Assembly: GCA_964501925.1 (NCBI GenBank)
Contig: CAZCTM010000008.1
Coordinates: 3,621-67,620, forward strand
Origin: CAYLYU01 sp964501925
GTDB taxonomy: Bacteria; Pseudomonadota; Zetaproteobacteria; Mariprofundales; Mariprofundaceae
Direction of reading: 5' to 3'
Length of the DNA: 64,000 bases
The notes beneath the pieces were generated by a model. The model had not been told where the DNA came from, made no database searches, and saw nothing but the letters and a program-made list of their open reading frames with translations. Below are positions 36,442-46,347 of this stretch, piece after piece. A program made the position numbers and the translations under genes. The stretch's first letter is position 1. Each line of letters begins with the position of its first letter.

Positions 36442-37680
36442 ATGCCACTGATCCGTCCCTTTACTGGCCTGAGGCCGCTTCCAGATCGCGCAGCCGATCT
36501 GGCTGCACCCCCTTACGACGTGCTTAGCAGCAGCGAAGCCCGCAAGCGAGCTGTGGGCCATCCATGGAGCTTTCTTCACGTCTCCAAACCAGAGATCGAT
36601 CTGCCCGAGGACGTGAACCCATCCGATCCGGAAGTCTATGCGAAAGGCGCCGAAAATCTCCGACGTCTCCTTGATGAGGGATTATTGATTCGTGATCAAC
36701 ACCCATGTTACTACCTCTACCGGCTGGTCATGGGAAACCACTGTCAAACCGGCATCGCCGCAGCGGCATCTGTTGAGGCCTATGATCGCAACCGTATCCG
36801 CAGACATGAGTTCACCCGGCCGGACAAGGAAGAGGACAGGGTGCGTCATATCGACACCCTCAATGCCCAGACCGGCCCCGTCCTCTTAAGCTACCGGCCA
36901 TCTGAAGAAATCGACTCGCTGGTCGCCAAACTGTGCCGGTCACCCGCGAATGTGGATATCACCCTTGATGGTGTAAGGCATACCCTGTGGGTAATATCAG
37001 CCGAACAGGACACAAGACAAATCACGGAACTATTTGAGCAGGTGGGTGATCTGTATATTGCCGATGGCCACCACCGGTCGGCCGCCGCCTCCCGCGTTGC
37101 CTCCCTGCGTCGGGCTTCCAATCCCGATCATACAGGTGATGAAAGCTACAATTTCTTTCTCGCCGTCATCTTTCCCTGCAACCGATTGCAAATTCTGGAT
37201 TACAATCGCGTGATCACCGACCTGAATGGCCTGTCCCCGCAATCATTTCTACGGTCTGTGTCCCGATTCTTCCGGATTGAGCCAGGTACAGAGGCCATAA
37301 AGCCGGAAAAACCCGGTGAGTTCGGCATGTATCTGCACGATCAGTGGTACAGGCTGCAGATTCTTGCGGACCACATTCCCGCAAACGATCCTGTCGCCAG
37401 ACTGGATGCCAGTCTGCTCAGCACCTATATTTTGGGGCCCGTTCTGGGAATACATGATCTCCGCCGGGACAGGAGGATCGACTTTGTGGGAGGTATCCGC
37501 GGTCTGGCCGAACTGGAGAAAAGGGTGGATTCGGGTGAGATGACTGTGGCTTTCTCCCTCTTTCCCACCCGCATGGAGGATGTCATGGCCGTGGCCGATG
37601 CGGGGGAGGTCATGCCTCCAAAGTCCACGTGGTTCGAGCCCAAGCTGGCCGACGGTCTGATATCCCATATTCTTGATTAG
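36442..37680 (+). CDS. DUF1015 family protein
   Basis: 412 residues. RPFTGLRPLPDRAADLAAPPYDVL at the start, RHEFTRPDKEEDRVRHIDTLNAQTGPVLL in the middle, and YIADGHHRSAAASRVA (residues about 205-220) are the DUF1015 signatures. The family is soluble, widely distributed and has no established activity. The HHR motif suggests a nucleotide- or phosphate-binding site, which is inference. It follows the FGGY kinase by 32 nt and probably shares its transcript. Confidence 0.85.
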   Translation: MPLIRPFTGLRPLPDRAADLAAPPYDVLSSSEARKRAVGHPWSFLHVSKPEIDLPEDVNPSDPEVYAKGAENLRRLLDEGLLIRDQHPCYYLYRLVMGNHCQTGIAAAASVEAYDRNRIRRHEFTRPDKEEDRVRHIDTLNAQTGPVLLSYRPSEEIDSLVAKLCRSPANVDITLDGVRHTLWVISAEQDTRQITELFEQVGDLYIADGHHRSAAASRVASLRRASNPDHTGDESYNFFLAVIFPCNRLQILDYNRVITDLNGLSPQSFLRSVSRFFRIEPGTEAIKPEKPGEFGMYLHDQWYRLQILADHIPANDPVARLDASLLSTYILGPVLGIHDLRRDRRIDFVGGIRGLAELEKRVDSGEMTVAFSLFPTRMEDVMAVADAGEVMPPKSTWFEPKLADGLISHILD

Positions 37681-37710
37681 TTCCGTACGGATGGAGAGCC
37701 GGCTCTGCCC

Positions 37711-38133
37711 ATGAACGATCCCATGAACGATTACTTCTTTTCCTTCACGCTGTACGCCATACCCGCCAATTTCATCGTGATCATGTTCTACATCACGGGA
37801 AAGGACAAGGTTGGGCTGTTGAAGGGCGAGTATTTTTTTATCTATGTTCCCTGGTTCGGCCTGGTGATCCTCTCCTGGCTCTTCTTTGACGATATGCAGA
37901 AGATCACGGATGAGCTTTCCCTGCAGGCCTTTCTGGTCATTCTGCAATCGGTAGGCTGCGGCATCCTGGGGGGAATGGTGCTGCTACCCCGCTTTCTCTT
38001 CCGGAACCGTATTCACGCCGATTCAAGCCCCCTTGGCAAACTGCGCTTCACCGCGCTCAGTTCAGTGATCATGACGGGCATCTACGTCATTACCAGGATT
38101 ATCCTGTTCACGGGCATTCGCGCCGTTATCTGA
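37711..38133 (+). CDS. Four-helix integral membrane protein of unknown function
   Basis: 140 residues with four hydrophobic segments (about 9-28, 42-60, 71-95, 111-136). A charged loop KITDELS lies between helices 2 and 3 and a basic loop FRNRIHADSS between 3 and 4. No family recognised. Two possible starts (37711, 37723) with no strong ribosome site. A terminator directly follows. Confidence 0.7.
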   Translation: MNDPMNDYFFSFTLYAIPANFIVIMFYITGKDKVGLLKGEYFFIYVPWFGLVILSWLFFDDMQKITDELSLQAFLVILQSVGCGILGGMVLLPRFLFRNRIHADSSPLGKLRFTALSSVIMTGIYVITRIILFTGIRAVI

Positions 38134-38162
38134 CAAGGTCCGAAACAGGCCTTGCCCTTTTG
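38134..38162 (+). terminator. Intrinsic terminator of the membrane protein gene
   Basis: A 7-bp stem with one G-U pair (38134-38140 with 38148-38154) and a 7-nt loop, followed by CCCTTTT, starts right after the stop codon. Confidence 0.65.
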
Positions 38163-38173
38163 AACCGGAACCC

Positions 38174-40960
38174 TTACGTCCCGGCAAGCATGGCGGCATG
38201 GGCCGCGGCCAGACGGGCGATGGGCACACGCGGCGCCGAACACGAGACGTAACTTAGCCCGATCTCGTGGCAGAAGCGTATGGAATCAGGGTGGCCGCCA
38301 TGCTCTCCGCAAATCCCGACCTTAAGGTCCGACTTGATCTCGCGTCCCCAGCCTACTCCGAGCTTCATGAGCTGACCGACACCCTTGGTATCCAGCACTT
38401 CGAAGGGATTGTTCTGCAGGATACCCGCCTCGTTATACATCGGCAGGAACTTGTTTTCAGCATCCTCCCGTGAAAAGGAGAAAGTGGCCTGCGTCAGATC
38501 GTTGGTACCAAAGGAGAAAAAATCCACCTCCTCGGCCAGTTGCTTGGCCCGCATGCAGGCCCGGACAACCTCGATCATGGTTCCAAACTTGAAGTTAAGG
38601 GGAAAGCCGTAGGTTTCCTCGACCTCCTCCTTGATACGCTCAACATGCTCCTTGACCCGTTTGAGCTCCTGCGCGGTGCACACCTGGGGAACCATGATTT
38701 CGGGACTCACCTCGATGCCCGCCTTCGTGCATTCGGCTGTGGCCTCCAGCACGGCCCTTACCTGCATGGAGTAGATCTCAGGAAACGTGATGCCCAGACG
38801 AACACCCCGATGGCCGAGCATGGGGTTGATTTCATACAGGGCGCGAACCTTCTTGAGCATCGCCTCCTTTTTGCTGATGGCATCATCCACCAGACGGGTA
38901 TCCGCCAGTTTTTCCACCTCGACGGCAAACTCGCCCCCTGCCGGAGGTTTGCCACCGGGATAAAGCAGACTGATGGTATCCGAAAGGATTTCCATGCCCT
39001 GCACCGTGCTGCGGAGATGGCGAAGCTGCTCGAGATCGTTCACCAGTTGCTGTTCGGATGGCAGGAACTCGTGGATGGGCGGATCCAGCAACCGAATGGT
39101 CACAGGTCTGGGGGACATGACGGTAAACAGTTCCTTGAAATCCTCACGCTGAATGGGCAGGAGCCGGTCCAGGGCAATCTGCCTCTGTTCCTGGGTCTCG
39201 GCGACAATCATTTCAAGCACGATGGGCAGGCGCTCCTGCGCATTGAACATGCGTTCCGTGCGGCACAGACCAATGCCCATGGCACCATACTTGATGGCCC
39301 GTTTGGCATCATCCGGTGTATCCGCATTCGCCATCACCTTGAGACGCGCTTCCTCATCGGCCCATTTCAGCAGCGTCACCAGCTCATTGGAGAAATCGGC
39401 CTCGACCATGGGCACTTCACCCAGATAAACGTTTCCCGTCGTACCATCAATGGTGATCAGATCACCTTCCTTGATGGTCGTATCGCCGATAAAGGCCCTG
39501 CGGACCTGCACATCCACATGAATACCCTCGGCTCCGGCCACGCAGGGCTTGCCCATGCCACGTGCAACCACCGCCGCATGGGAGGTCTTGCCCCCACGGC
39601 TGGTCAGAATGCCCTGGGCCGCAAAGAAACCGTGAATGTCCTCCGGCTTGGTTTCTTCCCGAATCAGGATGACCCGCTGCCCGCCCCGGCCCAGGCTCTC
39701 GGCCCGGTCCGCATCAAAGACGGCATGGCCACAGGCGGCGCCGGGCGATGCCGGCAGTCCCTGGGCAAGGGGCTCGATCTTGTCATCGGCATCCAGCCGC
39801 GGATAGAGCATCTGTTCCAGATACTCCGGATTGATGCGCAAAAGGGCCTCACGCCTGGAAATCAGGCCTTCCTTTTCCATTTCCACCGAGGTGCGCACCA
39901 TGGCAGTGGCATTCATCTTGCCGTTGCGGGTCTGGAGACAGTAGAGCGTACCCTTTTCAATGGTGAACTCAAAGTCCTGTACTTCTCTGTAATGCCTCTC
40001 CAGCTTGTCCCTCAGCTCCAGCAGTTGCTGATAGATTTCGGGCATTTCCTCGGCCATGCTGTCGATGGGTTTGGGGGTTCGAACACCGGCAACCACATCC
40101 TCACCCTGGGCATTCACCAGATATTCGCCAAACAGCTTATTCTCACCCGTGTCCGGATAACGGGTGAAGGCAACGCCGGTCCCGGAATCATTTCCACGGT
40201 TGCCAAACACCATGGTACAGATGTTGACGGCCGTGCCATTGGCCATCTCCGGGGTGATGTTGAATTCGCGCCGGTAATCCACCGCACGCTTGCCCATCCA
40301 TGAGTTGAACACCGCCTTGATGGCGATCTCCAGCTGTTCATAGGGGTCCTCCGGAAACCGCTTGCCGGTTTCCCGCTCCACAACAGCAAGGAAGCGGTCA
40401 CATATCTCCTTCAAATTGTCCGCCGAAAGCCCCACGTCTTCGGTCACATGGGCCTTCTGCTTGACCTCTTCGAATTCGGCGTCAAACAACTCGTCAGGAA
40501 TGCCGAGCGCAACCTTGCCGAACAACTGGATGAAACGCCGGTAGGCATCATAACCAAAGCGCTCATCCCCCGTCTGCCTGATCTCTCCCGCCAGCGTGGT
40601 GGAGTTCAACCCCAGATTGAGAATGGTATCCATCATACCCGGCATGGACATAGCGGAACCTGAGCGGACCGAGACCAGGAGCGGGTTCTCGGCATCCCCG
40701 AACCCCTTGCCGGTGGCCTTTTCCAGGGCGCGCATCTGGGCGCGAACCTGATCCATCAATCCCGACGGAAGTGTCCTGGTAGGGGAATCCAGATAGGCCA
40801 GACACGCCTCCGTGCTGATCACAAACCCGGGCGGCACATTGAGACCAATCTGGGTCATCTCACACAGATTGGCTCCCTTGCCCCCCAGAAGATGCTTGTT
40901 CTTGCCATCACCTTCCTGAAAGGAGAAGACATATTTGTGTTCGGATGTGTTGTTTCCCAT
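38174..40960 (-). CDS. ppdK: Pyruvate, phosphate dikinase
   Basis: 928 residues. Interconverts pyruvate + ATP + Pi and PEP + AMP + PPi. N-terminal ATP-grasp (KNKHLLGGKGANLCEMTQIG), central swivelling phosphohistidine domain with GGKTSHAAVVARGMGKPCVAG, and C-terminal PEP/pyruvate barrel ending near CGEHGGHP (catalytic Cys). Full length. Together with ATP-type PEPCK it gives two routes to PEP, typical of a gluconeogenic or autotrophic lifestyle. GAGG ribosome site 8 nt before the ATG. Confidence 0.97.
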   Translation of the reverse strand: MGNNTSEHKYVFSFQEGDGKNKHLLGGKGANLCEMTQIGLNVPPGFVISTEACLAYLDSPTRTLPSGLMDQVRAQMRALEKATGKGFGDAENPLLVSVRSGSAMSMPGMMDTILNLGLNSTTLAGEIRQTGDERFGYDAYRRFIQLFGKVALGIPDELFDAEFEEVKQKAHVTEDVGLSADNLKEICDRFLAVVERETGKRFPEDPYEQLEIAIKAVFNSWMGKRAVDYRREFNITPEMANGTAVNICTMVFGNRGNDSGTGVAFTRYPDTGENKLFGEYLVNAQGEDVVAGVRTPKPIDSMAEEMPEIYQQLLELRDKLERHYREVQDFEFTIEKGTLYCLQTRNGKMNATAMVRTSVEMEKEGLISRREALLRINPEYLEQMLYPRLDADDKIEPLAQGLPASPGAACGHAVFDADRAESLGRGGQRVILIREETKPEDIHGFFAAQGILTSRGGKTSHAAVVARGMGKPCVAGAEGIHVDVQVRRAFIGDTTIKEGDLITIDGTTGNVYLGEVPMVEADFSNELVTLLKWADEEARLKVMANADTPDDAKRAIKYGAMGIGLCRTERMFNAQERLPIVLEMIVAETQEQRQIALDRLLPIQREDFKELFTVMSPRPVTIRLLDPPIHEFLPSEQQLVNDLEQLRHLRSTVQGMEILSDTISLLYPGGKPPAGGEFAVEVEKLADTRLVDDAISKKEAMLKKVRALYEINPMLGHRGVRLGITFPEIYSMQVRAVLEATAECTKAGIEVSPEIMVPQVCTAQELKRVKEHVERIKEEVEETYGFPLNFKFGTMIEVVRACMRAKQLAEEVDFFSFGTNDLTQATFSFSREDAENKFLPMYNEAGILQNNPFEVLDTKGVGQLMKLGVGWGREIKSDLKVGICGEHGGHPDSIRFCHEIGLSYVSCSAPRVPIARLAAAHAAMLAGT

Positions 40961-41174
40961 GACGTTTTCCTCAGTTTGCTAAAAATATGATAAGCCGGCA
41001 TTGAATGGCAAAGCGCGACTCAGCCTAAACTCCATTGCAGATAATTCCAGCCCGTTTCGGGATTTCCCAACCATCCCGACTGGTTTCGCCAACCCCTTTT
41101 CTCCAGAGTGACGATCCATCTGGATCCATCCCATCAACGGGTGACCCTTTGGCATTGGGAGATAGTATACGGAC

Positions 41175-42215
41175 ATGCGATATCGACGGCTTGGAAATAC
41201 GGACCTCAAGGTGAGCGTCATCTGCCTTGGCACCATGACATGGGGAGAGCAAAACACGGAGGCAGAGGCCCATCAGCAGCTCAACCATGCCCTTTCACAG
41301 GGAGTCAATTTTGTGGATACCGCCGAGCTGTACTCGATCCCCCCCAGGGCGGAAACCTTTGGCAGAACCGAATCAATCCTTGGCAGCTGGCTGAAAAAAA
41401 GCGGTTTGCGGCACAAAATCGTCCTGGCCAGCAAGGTTTGTGGGCCAACAGGCTGGTGTCCACATATACGACGGGGAAAATCCAGACTCAACCGGCAGAA
41501 TATCATCATGGCTCTGGAGGGAAGTCTAAAGCGTCTCAGGACGGATTATCTTGACCTATATCAGGTCCACTGGCCTGAACGAAGTACGAATTACTTCGGC
41601 AAACTAGGCTATGAACCGGAAGATGATGCCGACGCTGTTCCGATCGAAGAGACGCTGGAGGCGCTTGGCGAACTGGTGAAATCGGGCAAGGTTCGGTACG
41701 TGGGGGTATCCAACGAGACCCCGTGGGGTGTGATGCGTTACCTCCAGGCGGCCGCGCAATCGAACCTGCCGCGCATCGTCTCCATTCAAAATCCGTACAG
41801 CCTTCTCAACCGCAGTTTTGAAATCGGTCTGGCTGAAATTGCGCATCGTGAAAAAACGGGGCTGCTTGCCTATTCCCCGCTCGGCTTCGGTGTTCTTTCC
41901 GGAAAATACCTGGATGGAAAGCATCCTGCGGGTGCAAGGCTTACTCTCTTTCCCGACTACAGACGCTACAGCAATGAAGCCGCCGTCAAGGCAACCCGGG
42001 CCTATGTCAATCTGGCACGCGAACATGGTCTGGATCCAGCCCGAATGGCCCTGGCCTTCGTCCATTCCCGCCCCTTTACTACCAGCACCATTATCGGCGC
42101 GACGAGCATGGCACAATTAATGTCCAATCTGGCCAGCATCGACCTGCAGCTTGATCAGGAGGTGCTTGCCGGCATTGACGCCATCCATAAGAAGCGCCCG
42201 AATCCCTGTCCCTGA
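41175..42215 (+). CDS. tas: Tas-type aldo/keto reductase
   Basis: 346 residues. It resembles E. coli Tas throughout: GTMTWGEQNTEAEAHQQL, DTAELYSIPPR, the tetrad Lys in KIVLASKVCGPT, DYLDLYQVHWPERSTNYFGKLGYE, RYVGVSNETPWGVMRYL, QNPYSLLNRSFE. NADP-binding TIM barrel; the natural substrate is unknown. No Shine-Dalgarno at proper distance, and TAGTAT ends 7 nt before the ATG, so it may be leaderless. Convergent with ilvC. Confidence 0.9.
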   Translation: MRYRRLGNTDLKVSVICLGTMTWGEQNTEAEAHQQLNHALSQGVNFVDTAELYSIPPRAETFGRTESILGSWLKKSGLRHKIVLASKVCGPTGWCPHIRRGKSRLNRQNIIMALEGSLKRLRTDYLDLYQVHWPERSTNYFGKLGYEPEDDADAVPIEETLEALGELVKSGKVRYVGVSNETPWGVMRYLQAAAQSNLPRIVSIQNPYSLLNRSFEIGLAEIAHREKTGLLAYSPLGFGVLSGKYLDGKHPAGARLTLFPDYRRYSNEAAVKATRAYVNLAREHGLDPARMALAFVHSRPFTTSTIIGATSMAQLMSNLASIDLQLDQEVLAGIDAIHKKRPNPCP

Positions 42216-42225
42216 CCTGATAATG

Positions 42226-42268
42226 ATAAAAAACCGGCAGGAGGCCCGTACGCATCCTCCTGCCGGTT
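42226..42268 (-). terminator. Strong intrinsic terminator of ilvC
   Basis: On the minus strand a perfect 13-bp stem (42256-42268 with 42232-42244, 11-nt loop) runs into TTTTTTATC. Confidence 0.9.
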
Positions 42269-42282
42269 CTCCTAAACACTGC

Positions 42283-43305
42283 CTAGTTCTTGGACTGATC
42301 CACGATCTTGGACTTGCCGATCCATGACATCATGGCGCGCAGATCACTGCCCACCTGCTCAATCTGATGTTCGGCCGTTCGACGGCGCATCGCATTCATC
42401 ACCAGCTTGCCGTTGTTGCACTCGTTGACAAACTCGCGCGCAAATTCGCCGGTCTGGATTTCCTGCAGGATCTTCTTCATCTCGTCCTTGACCGCATCGT
42501 TGATCACCCTTGGACCACGGGTCATGTCCCCATACTCGGCCGTGTTGGAAATGGAGTAGCGCATATTGGCAATGCCGCCTTCATAGACCAGATCAACAAT
42601 CAGTTTCATTTCATGCAGGCATTCGAAATAGGCCATTTCCGGGGGATATCCGGCCTCGACCAATGTTTCAAAACCGGCCGTGATCAGGGCGGTCAGACCG
42701 CCACAGAGGACCGCCTGCTCACCAAACAGATCGGTCTCGCACTCATCCCTGAACGTGGTCTCGATCACACCTGCGCGGGTGCCGCCATTGGCCTTGGCAT
42801 AGGAAAGCGCCGTTACCTTCGCCTGACCGGAAACATCCTGATCCACCGCGATAAGGGAGGGGACACCGCCACCCTGCATGTAGGTATGGCGAACCAGATG
42901 GCCGGGTCCCTTGGGCGCAACCATGATCACGTCCAGATCGCCCCGTGGCTGGATGACACTGAAATGAATGTTGAAACCGTGGGCAAAGGCAAGGGTCGCA
43001 CCATGCTTGATATGGGGCTCAATCACCTCGCGATAGGCCTGTCCCTGAAACTCGTCGGGCAGCAGTACCATGACGATATCCGCCTGTTTCACGGCATCAC
43101 CCATTTCAGCGACCTTCAGGCCGGCCTGCTCCGCCTTCTGCCAGGAGGATGAGCCGGAACGCAGACCCACCGTGACATCAACCCCGGAATCCTTGAGGTT
43201 CAGGGCGTGCGCATGGCCCTGGGAACCGTAGCCAAGGATGGCTACCTTCTTGCTCTGGATGATGGATAGATCTGCATCAGAATCGTAATAAACGGTCATG
43301 GCCAT
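42283..43305 (-). CDS. ilvC: Ketol-acid reductoisomerase (class I)
   Basis: 340 residues, the short class I form. Rossmann ILGYGSQGHAHALNLKDSGVDV followed by LRSGSSSWQKA, where the Ser-rich loop indicates NADPH use. Catalytic GPGHLVRHTY, ETTFRDECETDLFGEQAVLCGG and the C-terminal knotted domain ending near MSWIGK. Isomerises and reduces acetolactate in Val/Leu/Ile synthesis. Start at ATG 43305 after AAGGGG; a second ATG six bases on is possible. It is about 100 nt downstream of a tRNA gene on the same strand. Confidence 0.97.
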   Translation of the reverse strand: MAMTVYYDSDADLSIIQSKKVAILGYGSQGHAHALNLKDSGVDVTVGLRSGSSSWQKAEQAGLKVAEMGDAVKQADIVMVLLPDEFQGQAYREVIEPHIKHGATLAFAHGFNIHFSVIQPRGDLDVIMVAPKGPGHLVRHTYMQGGGVPSLIAVDQDVSGQAKVTALSYAKANGGTRAGVIETTFRDECETDLFGEQAVLCGGLTALITAGFETLVEAGYPPEMAYFECLHEMKLIVDLVYEGGIANMRYSISNTAEYGDMTRGPRVINDAVKDEMKKILQEIQTGEFAREFVNECNNGKLVMNAMRRRTAEHQIEQVGSDLRAMMSWIGKSKIVDQSKN

Positions 43306-43404
43306 AGGTTTTCCCCTTCTTTCCCTTTGTTGAAAACTGTCCGCATCCCCTGCGAAACGGTGGCGCAGGATAATGTTTTTTTTTCGATACTGCATCCACG
43401 AGAA

Positions 43405-43481
43405 TGGTGGGCCCACCAGGACTCGAACCTGGAACCAACCGGTTATGAGCCGGTAGCTCTGACCAATTGAGCTATGGGCCC
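43405..43481 (-). tRNA. tRNA with CAT anticodon (elongator Met or Ile2)
   Basis: A 77-nt cloverleaf on the minus strand. Acceptor GGGCCCA pairs with TGGGCCC, with A discriminator and encoded CCA. Anticodon stem ACCGG/CCGGT encloses CTCATAA, anticodon CAT. The 1-72 pair is G-C, so this is not initiator tRNA. It is either elongator Met or, if the C34 is modified to lysidine by TilS, Ile(AUA). Sequence alone does not settle it. Confidence 0.9.
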
Positions 43482-43578
43482 GTGGATTAACAGCCTAATT
43501 CACCAGGAGTTATGTCACAATCACCCTAAGCAGAACCGACCGCAGATCTCAGACCATCCTGCTCCGTGGCCGTGATGG

Positions 43579-45180
43579 TCAGGCTGGACCAGCCGATCGA
43601 ATTTCATCGCTGACCTCGTCGGCAAACTGCCGAAAATTCTCGTGGAAGTAAGATGCAAGCTCCCTCGCTTTTGCTTCATAGGCGGACTTGTCCGTCCATG
43701 TATTCTCCGGATTCAGTACCTCCTCCGGAACACCCGGACATTGCTGTGGAATCCCGATGCGAAAGATCGGGTGCTCGCGGTAGGGCACATCGTTCAGTTT
43801 TCCGTCCAGGGCGTTATTCAGCATCGCCCGCGTATGAGTGATGTCCATTCTGGTCCCGACACCATAGGGGCCTCCTGTCCAGCCGGTGTTAATCAGCCAG
43901 CAGTTGACCTTATGCCGGCGTATCTTTTCTCCCAGGAGCCTGGCGTAAACACTGGGGTGAAGCGGCATGAACGGGGCACCAAAACATGTGCTGAAGGTGG
44001 CCTCGGGCTCGGTGACCCCGGCCTCCGTACCGGCCACCTTCGCCGTGTAACCGGAGATGAAATGATACATTGCCTCCTCCGGTGAAAGCCTGGAGATCGG
44101 TGGCAGCACGCCAAAGGCGTCCGCGGTCAGAAAAACGATGTTACGTGGATGATCGGCAAGACCCGGGTAAATGACATTCGGCACGTGGGTGATCGGATAG
44201 GCTGCGCGCGTGTTTTCCGTCAGGCCATCATCATCAAGATCCAGTCGCCGGTTGTTGATATTAAAACAGACATTTTCAAGGATGGTGCCAAACCGGGTTG
44301 TCATGGAATAAATGATGGGCTCTTTTTCCTTGGACAAACGAATCACCTTGGCGTAACAGCCCCCCTCGATATTGAAGATGCCGTGATCGCTCCAGCCATG
44401 CTCATCATCACCAATGAGCCTCCGCCCGGGATCGGAAGACAATGTGGTTTTTCCTGTGCCGGAAAGGCCAAAAAACAGGGCGGAATCACCGTCCTTGCCC
44501 ACATTTGCAGAGGCATGCATGGAAAGCACGCCTTGTTGGGGAAGCACGTAATTCATCAGCGTGAAAACAGATTTCTTGATCTCGCCGGCGTAGGACGTGC
44601 CACCAATCAGGACAAGCCTCCTCCCAAAGTGGATCATAATGAACGCCTCGGAATTGGTGCCATCCTTGGATGGGAGGGCGTGGTAGTGGGGGACATGGAC
44701 CACCGTGAACTGGGGCGCATCCACATCGATTTCCCGTCCGAAATCCACCGGTCGAATGAACATGGTCCGGGCAAACAGGGCATGCCAGGCGTCCTGGGTG
44801 ATGATCCGGACCGGAATCTCGTATTCGGGATCCGCACCGGCCAGGCAATCCTGTACGAAAACCTGCCGGCCCTCCAGATAGCGAGACACCCGCTTGTACA
44901 GGATGTCGAATTTTTGCTCATCAATCGGCTGGTTGATCTTGCCCCACCAGATCCTGTCCCGACTGGAGGGTTCATCCACCACATACTTGTCATTGGCGGC
45001 CCGGCCAGTGAAATAGCCGGTACGGACCACCAGCGGACCCATGTGGGAGAGGTGGCCCTCACGGCGGCGCACCGCCCTTTCATACAGGGATGGACTTGGG
45101 GTATTCCAGTAGATGCGCTCAAGATTCCTGATGCCCAGCTTTGCCAAGCTGGCTTTAATCGGTTCTACGTTGATCGGCAT
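43579..45180 (-). CDS. pckA: Phosphoenolpyruvate carboxykinase (ATP)
   Basis: 533 residues. Converts oxaloacetate to PEP with ATP. P-loop GLSGTGKTTLS, metal/substrate site RLIGDDEHGWSD, FLTADAFGVLPP and the nucleotide-binding INTGWTGGPYGVGTRM are those of the ATP-dependent class. A strong ribosome site (GAGGGGGAA) precedes the ATG. It is downstream of lipA by about 195 nt, in which no clear promoter or gene is visible. Confidence 0.97.
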   Translation of the reverse strand: MPINVEPIKASLAKLGIRNLERIYWNTPSPSLYERAVRRREGHLSHMGPLVVRTGYFTGRAANDKYVVDEPSSRDRIWWGKINQPIDEQKFDILYKRVSRYLEGRQVFVQDCLAGADPEYEIPVRIITQDAWHALFARTMFIRPVDFGREIDVDAPQFTVVHVPHYHALPSKDGTNSEAFIMIHFGRRLVLIGGTSYAGEIKKSVFTLMNYVLPQQGVLSMHASANVGKDGDSALFFGLSGTGKTTLSSDPGRRLIGDDEHGWSDHGIFNIEGGCYAKVIRLSKEKEPIIYSMTTRFGTILENVCFNINNRRLDLDDDGLTENTRAAYPITHVPNVIYPGLADHPRNIVFLTADAFGVLPPISRLSPEEAMYHFISGYTAKVAGTEAGVTEPEATFSTCFGAPFMPLHPSVYARLLGEKIRRHKVNCWLINTGWTGGPYGVGTRMDITHTRAMLNNALDGKLNDVPYREHPIFRIGIPQQCPGVPEEVLNPENTWTDKSAYEAKARELASYFHENFRQFADEVSDEIRSAGPA

Positions 45181-45374
45181 TCATTCCCCCTCAGGTCGAC
45201 GCATTCCCGTATTTCCTGCCGGCGCATCCATGGCGCCTGCAAAAAGCCCACCCATATGACCGCATGTCTGGGATGGCGCACGTCCGCGCCAAAATGTCTA
45301 CTACCGGAATGCAAGCTGTAAATCTACCACCTGCCCGGATTTTTTGGAATCATCACACCCGGCTCAAACTTGAA

Positions 45375-46286
45375 TCAGCCTTCTGATCGGTGCCGCATGC
45401 TCCTGAACACATCCTCGGCGTGAAAGGATGACCTCACAAGAGGACCGGAGGCCACCATCCTGAACCCCTTCCTCTCGGCCAGATACCTCAACTCATCAAA
45501 CTCCGCCGGTTTCCAGTATCGGATTACGGGATGGTGGCTTGGACTTGGGCGCAGATACTGACCAATGGTCAGGATATCGACATCGGCCTCACGTAAATCA
45601 TCCAGGACCTGCAGCACCTCGTCACGTTCTTCTCCAAGCCCCAGCATGATTCCGGACTTGGTGGCCACGGTTCGATCCAGTTCCTTCGCCCGCTGCAAAA
45701 GGCGCAGGCTGGTGAAGTAACGTGCCCCTGGCCGAACCGAGCGATACAGCCTGGGTACGGTTTCGAGATTATGATTGAAGATGTCCGGTCCCGCCTCAAT
45801 GATGGTGTCCAGGCAGGTGCCGGATTTCCGCTGGAAATCAGGGGTCAGCACCTCAATGGTCACCCTGGGGGTGAGCTTGCGAATGGCCCGGATGGTGCTG
45901 GCAAAATGGCCTGCGCCTCCATCCGGAAGGTCATCCCGGTCCACCGAGGTGATCACCGCATGTCTGAGCCCCATGCGGCTGATCGCTTCTGCAACATGAT
46001 CAGGTTCACCGGCATCCACCGGATCGGGCCTGCCCGTTTCCACATCGCAAAAGGCACAGGTCCGGGTGCATACCCTTCCCAGGATCATGAAGGTTGCCGA
46101 GCCCCTGTGCCAGCAGTCACCGATGTTGGGGCAGGAAGCCTCTTCACACACCGTGTTCAGGTGCAGATGCCGCATCAGCTTGCGAAGCCTGCGATATTCA
46201 GGAGACAGGGGGGCACGCACCTTCAGCCACGACGGTTTGGGAGCCCGCGTCTTTTCCTCGGGATGAATCGGTATGATCTCGCGCAT
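45375..46286 (-). CDS. lipA: Lipoyl synthase
   Basis: 303 residues. Radical SAM enzyme inserting two sulfurs into octanoyl-lysine on lipoyl domains. It has the auxiliary cluster motif CEEASCPNIGDC and the SAM cluster motif CTRTCAFC, and the conserved serine for the auxiliary cluster in RSSFHAEDVF near the C terminus. It would serve GcvH and the three lipoyl-bearing proteins seen here (GcvH, AceF, LpdA). LipB is not in the window. Confidence 0.96.
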   Translation of the reverse strand: MREIIPIHPEEKTRAPKPSWLKVRAPLSPEYRRLRKLMRHLHLNTVCEEASCPNIGDCWHRGSATFMILGRVCTRTCAFCDVETGRPDPVDAGEPDHVAEAISRMGLRHAVITSVDRDDLPDGGAGHFASTIRAIRKLTPRVTIEVLTPDFQRKSGTCLDTIIEAGPDIFNHNLETVPRLYRSVRPGARYFTSLRLLQRAKELDRTVATKSGIMLGLGEERDEVLQVLDDLREADVDILTIGQYLRPSPSHHPVIRYWKPAEFDELRYLAERKGFRMVASGPLVRSSFHAEDVFRSMRHRSEG

Positions 46287-46347
46287 GCGGCAAGCCTAAA
46301 CGTCAGCTCCCGCCCTGTCACAACCCTGAATGGACTATGCTCCGGTT

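Noticed and set aside
38540..40303. Antisense 587-codon open frame opposite ppdK
   Set aside because: It lies entirely within the coding region of ppdK, is histidine/glycine-rich as expected from reverse-reading of a high-GC gene, and has no ribosome site or recognisable domain.
44149..45321. Antisense 390-codon frame opposite pckA
   Set aside because: Entirely overlaps well conserved pckA; no independent signal.
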